NCBI RefSeq assembly: GCF_003970695.1
Contig: NZ_CP034570.1
Location: 3,100,001-3,164,000 of the forward strand
Source: Maribacter sp. MJ134
Lineage (GTDB): Bacteria; Bacteroidota; Bacteroidia; Flavobacteriales; Flavobacteriaceae
Direction of reading: 5' to 3'
Length of the DNA stretch: 64,000 nt
Part shown: positions 1-6,109 of the stretch, one piece after another
Layout: the number at the start of each line of letters is the position of its first letter
Numbering within the stretch: the stretch's first letter is position 1
Made by a program: the position numbers and the translations under genes
The notes under the pieces: generated by a model
Seen by the model: only the letters and a program-made list of their open reading frames with translations
Told to the model about the DNA's origin: nothing
The model's database searches: none

Positions 1-88
1 TTGTTTCGCAACCATCAACTAAACATTTCCATGGTTTCTTTCTAACGTTAATTCTTATTTGGGCTATAATGTTTTGTGGCTTGGTCAT
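1..88 (-). CDS. Cassette 6 gene, 5' part only (HNH-like N-terminus?)
   Basis: An open frame begins with ATG at 88 and runs off the left window edge without a stop, giving 29 codons that start MTKPQNIIAQIRINVRKK and continue into PWKCLVDGC. It lies immediately downstream of a unit-start motif (GTTG-TGCAC-AAT, read on the minus strand at 101-90), so by position it is the gene of a sixth cassette. The KPWKCLVDGC stretch looks like the start of zinc-ribbon or HNH-like proteins in which a Cys pair precedes a conserved Ser-His, but too little is present to assign it. The start is chosen because it is the first ATG after the recombination site, as in the neighbouring units. Confidence 0.5.
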   Translation of the reverse strand, partial: MTKPQNIIAQIRINVRKKPWKCLVDGCET

Positions 89-89
89 A

Positions 90-232
90 ATTGTGCACAA
101 CGGTCTCGTATAACAGTCAGTTACGGGTTAATATGCGTTAATTTTCGGTTTAGCACAGACTTTAGCAATTCCTAGTGGATTCGGACGTAGTCGAATCCGC
201 CGTAATTGCGGTTATACACTGTTAGCTGTAGT
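90..232 (-). other. attC-like recombination site D (between cassettes 5 and 6)
   Basis: A 143-bp imperfect palindrome. The outer boxes are GTTAGCTGTAGT at 221-232 (end of cassette 5) and the reverse complement of GTTGTGCACAAT at 90-101 (start of cassette 6). Inside them GTATAAC...CAGTTACGG on the left pairs with CCGTAATTGCGGTTATAC on the right. A perfect 7-bp hairpin sits inside (GGATTCG at 177-183 with CGAATCC at 192-198). The box of cassette 5 is repeated in inverted orientation at that cassette's other end (1043-1054). The inner sequence is unrelated to sites A-C but the layout is the same. Confidence 0.7.
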
Positions 233-235
233 TTT

Positions 236-1030
236 TTATCCTTCATCTGGCACGTGTCTAGCTGGATTAATTTTGATTTTTATGCTTTCAGGAAACTCCT
301 TTAAATTAAATTTTTTATTTATAATTTCTTTTACCCTTTCGACTTGCCAATCACTTTCGACAATTACTCCGAGTAGATGGTCAATTGAAAAATCGACTCT
401 TAAGTCTTTTATCAATTCGTTAAAATCTGCTTTTTTGTCCATATCCTCACCAACAAGAAAGTAAGGTACTTTTTCCTGTTGAATTATTTTTCGCCACTCT
501 CTTTCCATACCATATGGATATTTTTCTGCCATCAAAGTATTATTACGAACTAAAATTCCATCATAATTTTTTGAGTGAGCGAAAATCTTTATTTGCTGTT
601 TAGTTAGCAAACTTTTGTGGTCAATCTTTACACCATTCAAGGCATTTTCTAATTCATCTTTAGATGTTGTGGTAATGTCTTTGAAATTACCAATTATATC
701 ATTGGTCAAATCTGATGTTCGTTCGAGGTATAAAACAGGATTGAAATCATTTTCTTCCCCCCATTTTTTGCTCAAAATTATACCTAGAGTACCGTACGAT
801 TTTTGATAAGAAATTGCAAAATCAGAGTCAACATTCGAAGTGCTAATCATAGGAAAACAAGCTCCTTTGTTTTCTTTGTTATTGGTTATATTCTCTTTAC
901 AATAACTTGGTTTCAGTCCTTCAGTTAAAATCAATTCTAAGATTTCCCAATTTTGGGTCATATGTATAAGTGGGAAACTATCTCTTTCCCCAGGCTCAAA
1001 AATTCTATCAGTATCTACCCAATAATCCAT
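236..1030 (-). CDS. Cassette 5: AbiGi-like phage-resistance protein
   Basis: 264 residues from the ATG at 1030; an upstream TTG at 1042 would add four residues. The pattern resembles the AbiGi family of abortive-infection proteins: a short opening with FPLIHMTQNWEILELIL, then FPMISTSNV, then a tract like YGTLGIILSKKWGE followed by NPVLYL, and an EREWR motif further on. The family link is from memory of this pattern and is moderate. AbiGi is described as the antitoxin-like partner in an Abi system, but no AbiGii partner is adjacent. The gene stands alone between two attC-like sites, and its stop lies 4 bp beyond its own end box. It has no promoter of its own that I can see, so it may be read from the leader near the integrase. 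Confidence 0.55.
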   Translation of the reverse strand: MDYWVDTDRIFEPGERDSFPLIHMTQNWEILELILTEGLKPSYCKENITNNKENKGACFPMISTSNVDSDFAISYQKSYGTLGIILSKKWGEENDFNPVLYLERTSDLTNDIIGNFKDITTTSKDELENALNGVKIDHKSLLTKQQIKIFAHSKNYDGILVRNNTLMAEKYPYGMEREWRKIIQQEKVPYFLVGEDMDKKADFNELIKDLRVDFSIDHLLGVIVESDWQVERVKEIINKKFNLKEFPESIKIKINPARHVPDEG

Positions 1031-1042
1031 ATGGTTTTTCAA

Positions 1043-1248
1043 ATTACAGCTAACGGTTGGGCTAAGCGTAGTGCGGAGACAAGTAAACTTTTCGTTTCCG
1101 TCTTAGCACGAAGCTAAAGCTTATTGTTTAGTTTTATTTTTTCTTGTCCAAAGCTAAATCCATAAGATTTAGCGACTTCATAAATATGCACAGACCTTTA
1201 GATTTAGACCTAAAGTCCGCATTACGTTTAGGCTGTGTTAGAGCAAGT
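1043..1248 (-). other. attC-like recombination site A (between cassettes 4 and 5)
   Basis: A 206-bp imperfect palindrome. The outer boxes are GTTAGAGCAAGT at 1237-1248 (end of cassette 4) and the complement of GTTAGCTGTAAT at 1043-1054 (start of cassette 5). The inner arms are 1059-1076 (GGCTAAGCGTAGTGCGGA) and 1215-1233 (GTCCGCATTACGTTTAGGC), which pair on the plus strand with G-T wobbles at two positions. A perfect hairpin GCTAAATC/GATTTAGC lies at 1153-1173. The site is nearly the same sequence as site C (5124-5330) inside the boxes, while the boxes differ. Confidence 0.75.
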
Positions 1249-1252
1249 TTTC

Positions 1253-1684
1253 TTACCAGTTTCTTGTGGCGATTAACTCTTCTACATCAGCGTCAAATCC
1301 ATAAGCTTCAGAAATATATGCAAAATTAGCTCCTAAACATTCTCTTGCTCCAGTTTCAATTTCGCTATTATTTTCAAAAAATTCGTCTTCCAAATCATTT
1401 AATTTATCAGTAGCACTTTGTGTTATTTTATAGAGTTCTTCTAAATTTTCAGGCGTTTCCGTTTCGATAGTCCCACACATATTTACTAGTATATTTTTAC
1501 ACTTGTCCACGAGAAATTTTGGAAAATAGGAGTCTCTATACATACAATCTAAAAATCCATAATCTTTTAGTTTTACATTAGTCAATTCGGTTTGTTTAAT
1601 CATTCCATTATTCGAATTTTGTGATTTTCCAAAGTTGCAGGCGGTAATCAATAGAATTAATAATATGTAAAGTGTTTTTTTCAT
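1253..1684 (-). CDS. Cassette 4: small secreted lipoprotein
   Basis: 143 residues. A type II signal peptide is plain: MKKTLYILLILLITAC with the lipidated Cys at position 16. The mature part is acidic and carries about four further Cys residues (in LDCMYRD, DKCKNI, NMCGT, RECLG), which could form disulfides in the periplasm. I do not recognise the family; small cysteine-containing exported proteins of this size include immunity proteins against secreted toxins, but nothing here proves that. It is the only gene between sites A and E, and its stop is 5 bp outside its end box, as expected for a compact cassette. Confidence 0.6.
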   Translation of the reverse strand: MKKTLYILLILLITACNFGKSQNSNNGMIKQTELTNVKLKDYGFLDCMYRDSYFPKFLVDKCKNILVNMCGTIETETPENLEELYKITQSATDKLNDLEDEFFENNSEIETGARECLGANFAYISEAYGFDADVEELIATRNW

Positions 1685-1692
1685 TTTTTTAA

Positions 1693-1829
1693 ATTTGCTC
1701 TAACGTGTTTGTGTATGATTTCGTTGCGTGTTTCAGCAACTAATTTAGCAAATACAAACCGAATAGAAAATCCGCGAGGATTTTCTTAAGTAGGCGAGTA
1801 CTAGCAATGAATTATACACGGTGTGCCTG
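1693..1829 (-). other. attC-like recombination site E, main part (split by IS)
   Basis: The start box of cassette 4 (complement of GTTAGAGCAAAT) is at 1693-1704. Next comes a palindrome whose left arm GTGTATGATTTCGTTGC pairs with GCAATGAATTATACAC near 1807-1820. A perfect hairpin GAAAATCC/GGATTTTC lies at 1766-1785. The other end box of this site (GTTGTACTTAGT, cassette 3) is found only beyond the insertion sequence, at 3575-3586. Joined without the element, the site would be about 160 bp. Confidence 0.65.
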
Positions 1830-3564
1830 TTGCACAAGTTAGGAAAAAAACGGGTCGTAATCATTGCCGATCGTGAGATGGATCGTAACTTTAGGTATGC
1901 AGGGAAAGAAGGACTACCAGGAAAAGCTGTTCGCGAGCTTCCAGCTCAGCGAACGTATACCAAAGGACAATTTTTATAGACGCTTAAGAGGTACAATCGA
2001 TCTGGATTTCCTCTATCGGTTGACCAAGGGATATTATGGGGAGAGCGGCCAGAAGAGCATCGACCCGGTGGTTTTCTTCAAGCTGTGTTTGGTGGGCTAT
2101 CTGGAGAACATCATCAGCGACCGCAAGCTTATCGACCATTGTTCTATGCGCTTGGACATCCTATTTTTCATTGGCTATGACATCGATGAGGAGCTGCCCT
2201 GGCACAGCACCATAAGCAGGACCCGTCAACTGTTCCCGGAGTCCGTTTTCGAGGAGGCGTTCACCAATATTCTGTCCATGTGCGTGGAGAGGGGTATGGT
2301 GAGCGGCCATACGCAGGCGATCGATTCGGCCCCTGTAAAGGCGAACGCAAGTATGGATACCTTGGAGCTGAAGGTGCCCGAAGAGGATTTGGAGGAGCAT
2401 CTGAAAAAGATACGTGCGATCAGTTCAATGGACAGAGAAGGACCCCACCGTAAATCCAAGAACGATAAATCGGATGAAGGTCAACGGGGTATTACTGCGA
2501 GCAAGAGGGAACTTGACGCGATAAAGGGCCGTAACAAGAGATGGGCAAAAGACCAAGATCAACGTCCCGGTGCCGGGAACAAGGGGTCGAAATACACGAG
2601 CAACAATGCCTTCCTCTCGCTTCGCTCGTCGGAGGCAAGACAGTCCCACGGATCCCGATGCCAGGATAAGCGTAAAGCCCGGTAAGGCGCGGAAGCTGAA
2701 CTACCTCTCCCAATTGAGCGTGGACACGGCGAACCACGTGATCACCGATATCAGGGCGTACCATGCGGACGGAAAGGACAATCAACAGCTACAGGATATC
2801 GTACACCGCTTACAAAGAAGGTTATGGCAACAGGGTATGGTTTTTGAAAACTGCGTAGCGGACACGGGCTACAGTTCGGGCGAGAACTATGCCTTTCTGG
2901 AACAGCAGGGGCTAAAGAGTTTCATTCCACCGCACGGCACCTACAAGGGCGGCCCCGATGGGTTCGAGTACATCGGGGAACATGACCATTATCTGTGTCC
3001 ACAAGGAAAGGTGATCCCTTTCACCAAGATGTTCAAGGACTACCGTACGGGAACGAAAAAGAAGGAATACAGGGCAAGGAAGCATGTCTGTACCGATTGT
3101 CCTATACGTAGCACGTGTCTGGGAAAGAGTGCACAGGAGAAGAAGTTCTCGGTGACCTATTATCGGGAAGAATACGAACGTAATAACGAAAGGGTCAACA
3201 GTCCACAGGGGAGGTACATGAAGGGCAAACGCCAGAGTACCGTGGAACCGGTCTTCGGTACCCTGACCCAGTTCATGGGCATGCGCAAGATTAACACCAT
3301 CGGCCTTGCACAGGCCAACAAGGTGATGCACCTCTCGGCCATCGCCTACAATTTGAAGAAGTACCTGAAATTCGAACGAAAACTGGCAGAAAGCGGGGCG
3401 GGACGGCTTGCTTTGAAGGCATTGGCCAAAAGTGTGCTCCAAAACCTGTTTCAAGCTTCCATGACGCATCGGAATTTGGACTTCCGTTTCTGAGCCGACA
3501 TGAAAAAAGCCCCTTAAAAAGGCTTAAACGGAGCTGTTTCATTCAGAATTTAAGCTTGTGCAAC
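1830..3564 (+). mobile_element. IS1182-like insertion sequence
   Basis: A single transposase gene (broken, see next entry) lies between perfect 10-bp terminal inverted repeats: GTTGCACAAG at 1830-1839 and CTTGTGCAAC at 3555-3564. The repeats may extend a little outward, because a few bases on each side are not explained by the recombination site. I cannot define a target duplication. The element is clearly GC-richer than the cassettes around it. A hairpin near 3503-3529 (AAGCC...GGCTT with A/T-rich flanks) probably ends the transposase transcript. It sits inside attC-like site E. Confidence 0.8.
1864..3493 (+). pseudogene. IS1182-family transposase, frameshifted
   Basis: Two overlapping open frames make up one DDE transposase. 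The 5' frame (1864-2685, TTG start, 273 residues) has the N-terminal DUF772-type region (DPVVFFKLCLVGYLENI, DHCSMRLDILFFIGYD) and AIDSAPVKANASMD. The 3' frame (entered by about 2640 and ending at 3493) has the catalytic half, with ENCVADTGYSSGENY, a Cys-rich CTDCPIRSTC segment and RQSTVEPVFGTLTQFMGMRK. The change of frame falls at 2608-2641. There a GC-rich, partly palindromic stretch (TGCCT...AGGCA at 2606-2637) appears to be inserted between the codons for KYTSNN and SPTDPDARIS. The gene is probably inactive, although ribosomal frameshifting cannot be excluded from sequence alone. Confidence 0.8.
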
Positions 3565-3574
3565 GGTTACCTTT

Positions 3575-3586
3575 GTTGTACTTAGT
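3575..3586 (-). other. End box of cassette 3 (orphaned half of site E)
   Basis: GTTGTACTTAGT on the plus strand matches, with the usual single A-to-G change, the start box of the same cassette (GTTGTACTTAAT, minus strand, 4472-4461). The rest of site E lies at 1693-1829 beyond the IS. The stop codon of the cassette 3 gene shares base 3586 with the box. Confidence 0.7.
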
Positions 3587-4455
3587 TATTTTCTACGCAA
3601 CAGTTTATCTATTATCTCAATATCTATTTCAACAATTTGCTCTAATCCATAAGCATTAAATAGTTGAAAAGCATATTCTGTAGGACTTACGGATTTGGGG
3701 AAATCAGGAATCGTATTAAGACCTGAAGTTGGGTCTAAAATGTGCTTAAAACCTAATTGAAAAAGGTTGCTTTTAAACATTACAACCTCTTCCGATTGCT
3801 CCAGTTCAGAATCTTCCATTAAAAGATTGTAGAAAGGCTTCAATCGTAAATTATCTGAGGTCTCGTTATTTCTTATTACCACCCATCTCAATATAAGAAG
3901 TTGACTAGTATTTAGTCCATTCAGTTCTGATAGGTAATGGGGAAGATTGATTTCCGAAACGTCGTTAAATTCAACTTTATGTAAAAGGTTAGTTACGCAT
4001 TGAAATCTAATTAGGTCTATGTTTGAAGTATTGATTATTTGAGTACAACTGATAAATGTGTTATAGGATAGTTTACTTAAGATGTTTAAACGAAAAAGTT
4101 TTCCAATAAGCGATGCAATTCTTGAATCTTCGGCTTTGTCAATCACGAAGAGCAACTTATCTCCAACACTTGATTCGTATTTCTCCGAACTGTTTATCTT
4201 TTTAATTTGTTTTTGTCTTTCCTCTAATGGAATGGTTTGCAGTTCGGTTAGAAAGTACAGAAGTTTTTTAGTTAATAACCTGTCTTTAATAGTAAAATAC
4301 CCTTTTGATAGTCCAACAATGGAGCCTATTAGGGGTATGTCCCTTAAAAGTCCATCATCAAGAGCAAGGTCCACGACTGATTCGGCTAAATCGATGGATA
4401 CGCTTTGAATTTCCTCCGTTTTTACGACGGTTTCTATTTTTTCTTGAAGTTTCAT
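3586..4455 (-). CDS. Cassette 3: uncharacterised 289-aa protein
   Basis: 289 residues and no signal peptide. A hydrophobic stretch at about residues 38-55 (LLRDIPLIGSIVGLSKGYFTI) is followed by a basic IKDRLLTKKLLYFL segment. The remainder is predicted mainly helical, and the C-terminal part (PTEYAFQLFNAYGLEQIVEID) resembles an amphipathic helical tail. Proteins with this DIPLIGSI/IKDR opening are familiar as hypothetical proteins of Bacteroidota, but I know no function. The amphipathic region could touch a membrane. The gene fills its cassette almost exactly: ATG 6 bp after the start box, stop at the end box. Confidence 0.55.
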   Translation of the reverse strand: MKLQEKIETVVKTEEIQSVSIDLAESVVDLALDDGLLRDIPLIGSIVGLSKGYFTIKDRLLTKKLLYFLTELQTIPLEERQKQIKKINSSEKYESSVGDKLLFVIDKAEDSRIASLIGKLFRLNILSKLSYNTFISCTQIINTSNIDLIRFQCVTNLLHKVEFNDVSEINLPHYLSELNGLNTSQLLILRWVVIRNNETSDNLRLKPFYNLLMEDSELEQSEEVVMFKSNLFQLGFKHILDPTSGLNTIPDFPKSVSPTEYAFQLFNAYGLEQIVEIDIEIIDKLLRRK

Positions 4456-4460
4456 TTATA

Positions 4461-4664
4461 ATTAAGTACAACGGTTGAGCTATGAACAGTACGGGGGCAA
4501 ACTAGCGTTTGCTTTCTGTCACGCACATAGCAAAATCTTTTTGTTTTTTTTTCTTTTCCTTGTTTAAAGCAAAATCAAAAAGATTTTGCGGACTTCATAA
4601 AATTACACAAACCTTTGCATAAAGCCCTAAGTCCGTATTGTTTATAGGTTGTGTTGTAGTTAGT
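4461..4664 (-). other. attC-like recombination site B (between cassettes 2 and 3)
   Basis: A 204-bp imperfect palindrome. The outer boxes are GTTGTAGTTAGT at 4653-4664 (end of cassette 2) and the complement of GTTGTACTTAAT at 4461-4472 (start of cassette 3). The inner arms are GCTATGAACAGTACGG on the left and CCGTATTGTTTATAGG on the right (about 4632-4648). The hairpin GCAAAATC/GATTTTGC is at 4569-4589. It has the same architecture and length as sites A and C but different bases in both stems, with pairing kept (compensatory changes). The 3' end of the cassette 2 reading frame runs into it. Confidence 0.75.
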
Positions 4665-5117
4665 GTTTTCTGCGTTTTCTAGATTTAAGTGTTTTTTTAC
4701 AGGTAAAAACACATTATTTAAATGGCTGCGTGATTCCAAATGTTTTACTATATCTGTCTTTGTATTTATAGAATTTATCACAGGCAGCAATAAATCGTTC
4801 ACAAAATACTCAGTATTTCGATTACGAACGGTCTTGTCCATTGAGTTTGTTAAATCCAATGTATCGAAAATCAACTTTCGTTCTTTCCGTTTTTTGGAAC
4901 CCAATCGATTCCAAATATGCATGCTAACCTCCTTATAATCCAAGTCCTTGAAATTATAACCGTAATTCAAATAGTAGCGATTGCTATAATCAGATTTTTG
5001 TAAGTAAATTACTTTTTCCAATTCCTCCGTTTCCGCGGTCCATTTGTTTCCTTTTTTCTTAAAACCATGAGGTTTTAAAAGTCGGTCTAACTCTTCTTTG
5101 AATTCCTGATTGGTCAT
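4575..5117 (-). CDS. Cassette 2: DUF4304-like protein, reading into its attC-like site
   Basis: 180 residues. The opening FKEELDRLLKPHGFKKKGNKWTAE, followed by the YYLNYGYNFKDLD segment, fits the DUF4304 family (function unknown; common in bacterial accessory regions and linked by context to toxin-immunity loci). The last 29 residues (from about TNYNTTYKQYG) are encoded inside recombination site B, and the TGA lies in that site's inner hairpin. The natural domain probably ends before this tail. Either the original stop has been lost or the site regularly supplies the tail. ATG is 6 bp after the start box. Confidence 0.65.
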   Translation of the reverse strand: MTNQEFKEELDRLLKPHGFKKKGNKWTAETEELEKVIYLQKSDYSNRYYLNYGYNFKDLDYKEVSMHIWNRLGSKKRKERKLIFDTLDLTNSMDKTVRNRNTEYFVNDLLLPVINSINTKTDIVKHLESRSHLNNVFLPVKKHLNLENAENTNYNTTYKQYGLRALCKGLCNFMKSAKSF

Positions 5118-5123
5118 TTTTAC

Positions 5124-5330
5124 ATTAACTACAACGGTTGGGCTAAGCGTAGTGCGGAGGCAAGGAAACTTTTCGTTTCCGTCTGTGCACGAAGCTAAAG
5201 CTTATTGTTTAGTTTTATTTTTTCTTATCCAAAGCTAAATCCATAAGATTTAGCGACATTATAAATATACACAGACCTTGGTGTTTTATCTCTAAGGTCC
5301 GCATTACGTTTAGGCTTTGTTGGCGTTAGT
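5124..5330 (-). other. attC-like recombination site C (between cassettes 1 and 2)
   Basis: A 207-bp imperfect palindrome. The boxes are GTTGGCGTTAGT at 5319-5330 (end of cassette 1) and the complement of GTTGTAGTTAAT at 5124-5135 (start of cassette 2). Inside, GGCTAAGCGTAGTGCGGA pairs with GTCCGCATTACGTTTAGGC, and GCTAAATC/GATTTAGC form a hairpin at 5234-5254. It is a close copy of site A apart from the boxes and a few internal bases. Confidence 0.75.
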
Positions 5331-5409
5331 TTTTTCCGTTCGAGTAAGCTGATTCTCTTGAATTTCGCTTTGCTTTTCCATTCGAATGAGAAGTCCATCT
5401 GAGCAACGG

Positions 5410-5937
5410 TTACGCTCGATTCCTATCCAAAAGCGTTTTGTTTCTTTGGTTCTGAGATGCTTTTACTTCCTTTGCAAGCTTTCTTAGTGTCCGATAATTT
5501 TCTGCATTATCTGGTAAAAAACCAAGAAATTTTTTCTCAATATCCATTACTATATAATTTTGAGTTTTGTTTACCGTGAGTATTGAATCCATAAATTTTC
5601 GCTCGATTTGAACTTTCAAAGTATTCTCTGTTTTCTCAAGAATTTTTAATTTCGTAAATGGATTTTTAATCAATTCATTTATTTCATTCCAGTTTTCGTT
5701 ACTGTTCTCGACGATTATAGAATGTTTTGATTCCAAAAAGTCCACGTACTCAATTTCGTCATACTTTTCATAATCAAATAGTTGCCAAAATACGATACCG
5801 AACGAGCCTACAAATCCTGCAATTACCGGAATAATCCATTGATTCAGGTCAAATCCGTTTGTAAGAGTCCAAAATCCAAACCCGATTGGGAATAGTAAAA
5901 TGGTTTTTAAAATAAATTTTGTTGTCTTGTTTTCCAT
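5410..5937 (-). CDS. Cassette 1: small membrane protein
   Basis: 175 residues from the ATG at 5937, which lies 10 bp inside the unit-start box. A longer frame extends to 6012 but would cross the box, so the shorter start is preferred. Two transmembrane helices follow a short basic N-terminus (about residues 7-26 FILKTILLFPIGFGFWTL and 33-54 WIIPVIAGFVGSFGIVFW). A soluble C-terminal domain of about 115 residues follows, with a beta-rich pattern (LKILEKTENTLKVQIERKF) like proteins that sense or bind at the membrane face. No family recognised. As the cassette nearest the recombinase it would be the newest insertion if this array behaves like an integron. Confidence 0.6.
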   Translation of the reverse strand: MENKTTKFILKTILLFPIGFGFWTLTNGFDLNQWIIPVIAGFVGSFGIVFWQLFDYEKYDEIEYVDFLESKHSIIVENSNENWNEINELIKNPFTKLKILEKTENTLKVQIERKFMDSILTVNKTQNYIVMDIEKKFLGFLPDNAENYRTLRKLAKEVKASQNQRNKTLLDRNRA

Positions 5938-5946
5938 TTTTTCAAA

Positions 5947-6109
5947 ATTAACGTCAACTCGTTTATAAGTCTGTATATCTAATAATTTCCCAAAAGGTAC
6001 AAAATATATCAAATAGCCCTTGAGTAATATACAAATACAAGATAAACGTACGGTTATTTTATATAAGTTTATAAGTATATTTAATGCACGATTTATATAA
6101 AATGAATGT
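5947..6109. promoter_or_regulatory. attI-like leader between cassette 1 and the integrase
   Basis: The array ends at the cassette 1 start box (complement of GTTGACGTTAAT, 5947-5958). The 150 bp from there to the integrase ATG is very AT-rich and carries no palindrome of the attC-like type. GTTTATAAGT occurs twice as a direct repeat, at 5961-5970 (2 bp from the box) and 6067-6076. Reading leftward there is a weak promoter-like TATATTTTG near 6005. In an integron this position holds attI and the cassette promoter; the assignment here is by position and these repeats only. Confidence 0.4.

Noticed and set aside
2912-3469. Minus-strand 185-aa reading frame inside the IS
   Set aside because: It mirrors the transposase codons in a GC-rich element and resembles no protein family.
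90-5330. The palindromes as simple bidirectional transcription terminators
   Set aside because: They are 140-207 bp long, lack T-runs, carry private boxes at their ends, and the mRNA strand is the one with A-C mismatches.
1043-5330. CRISPR array
   Set aside because: Repeat units are far too long, the interval between them is a whole gene, and no cas genes are present.
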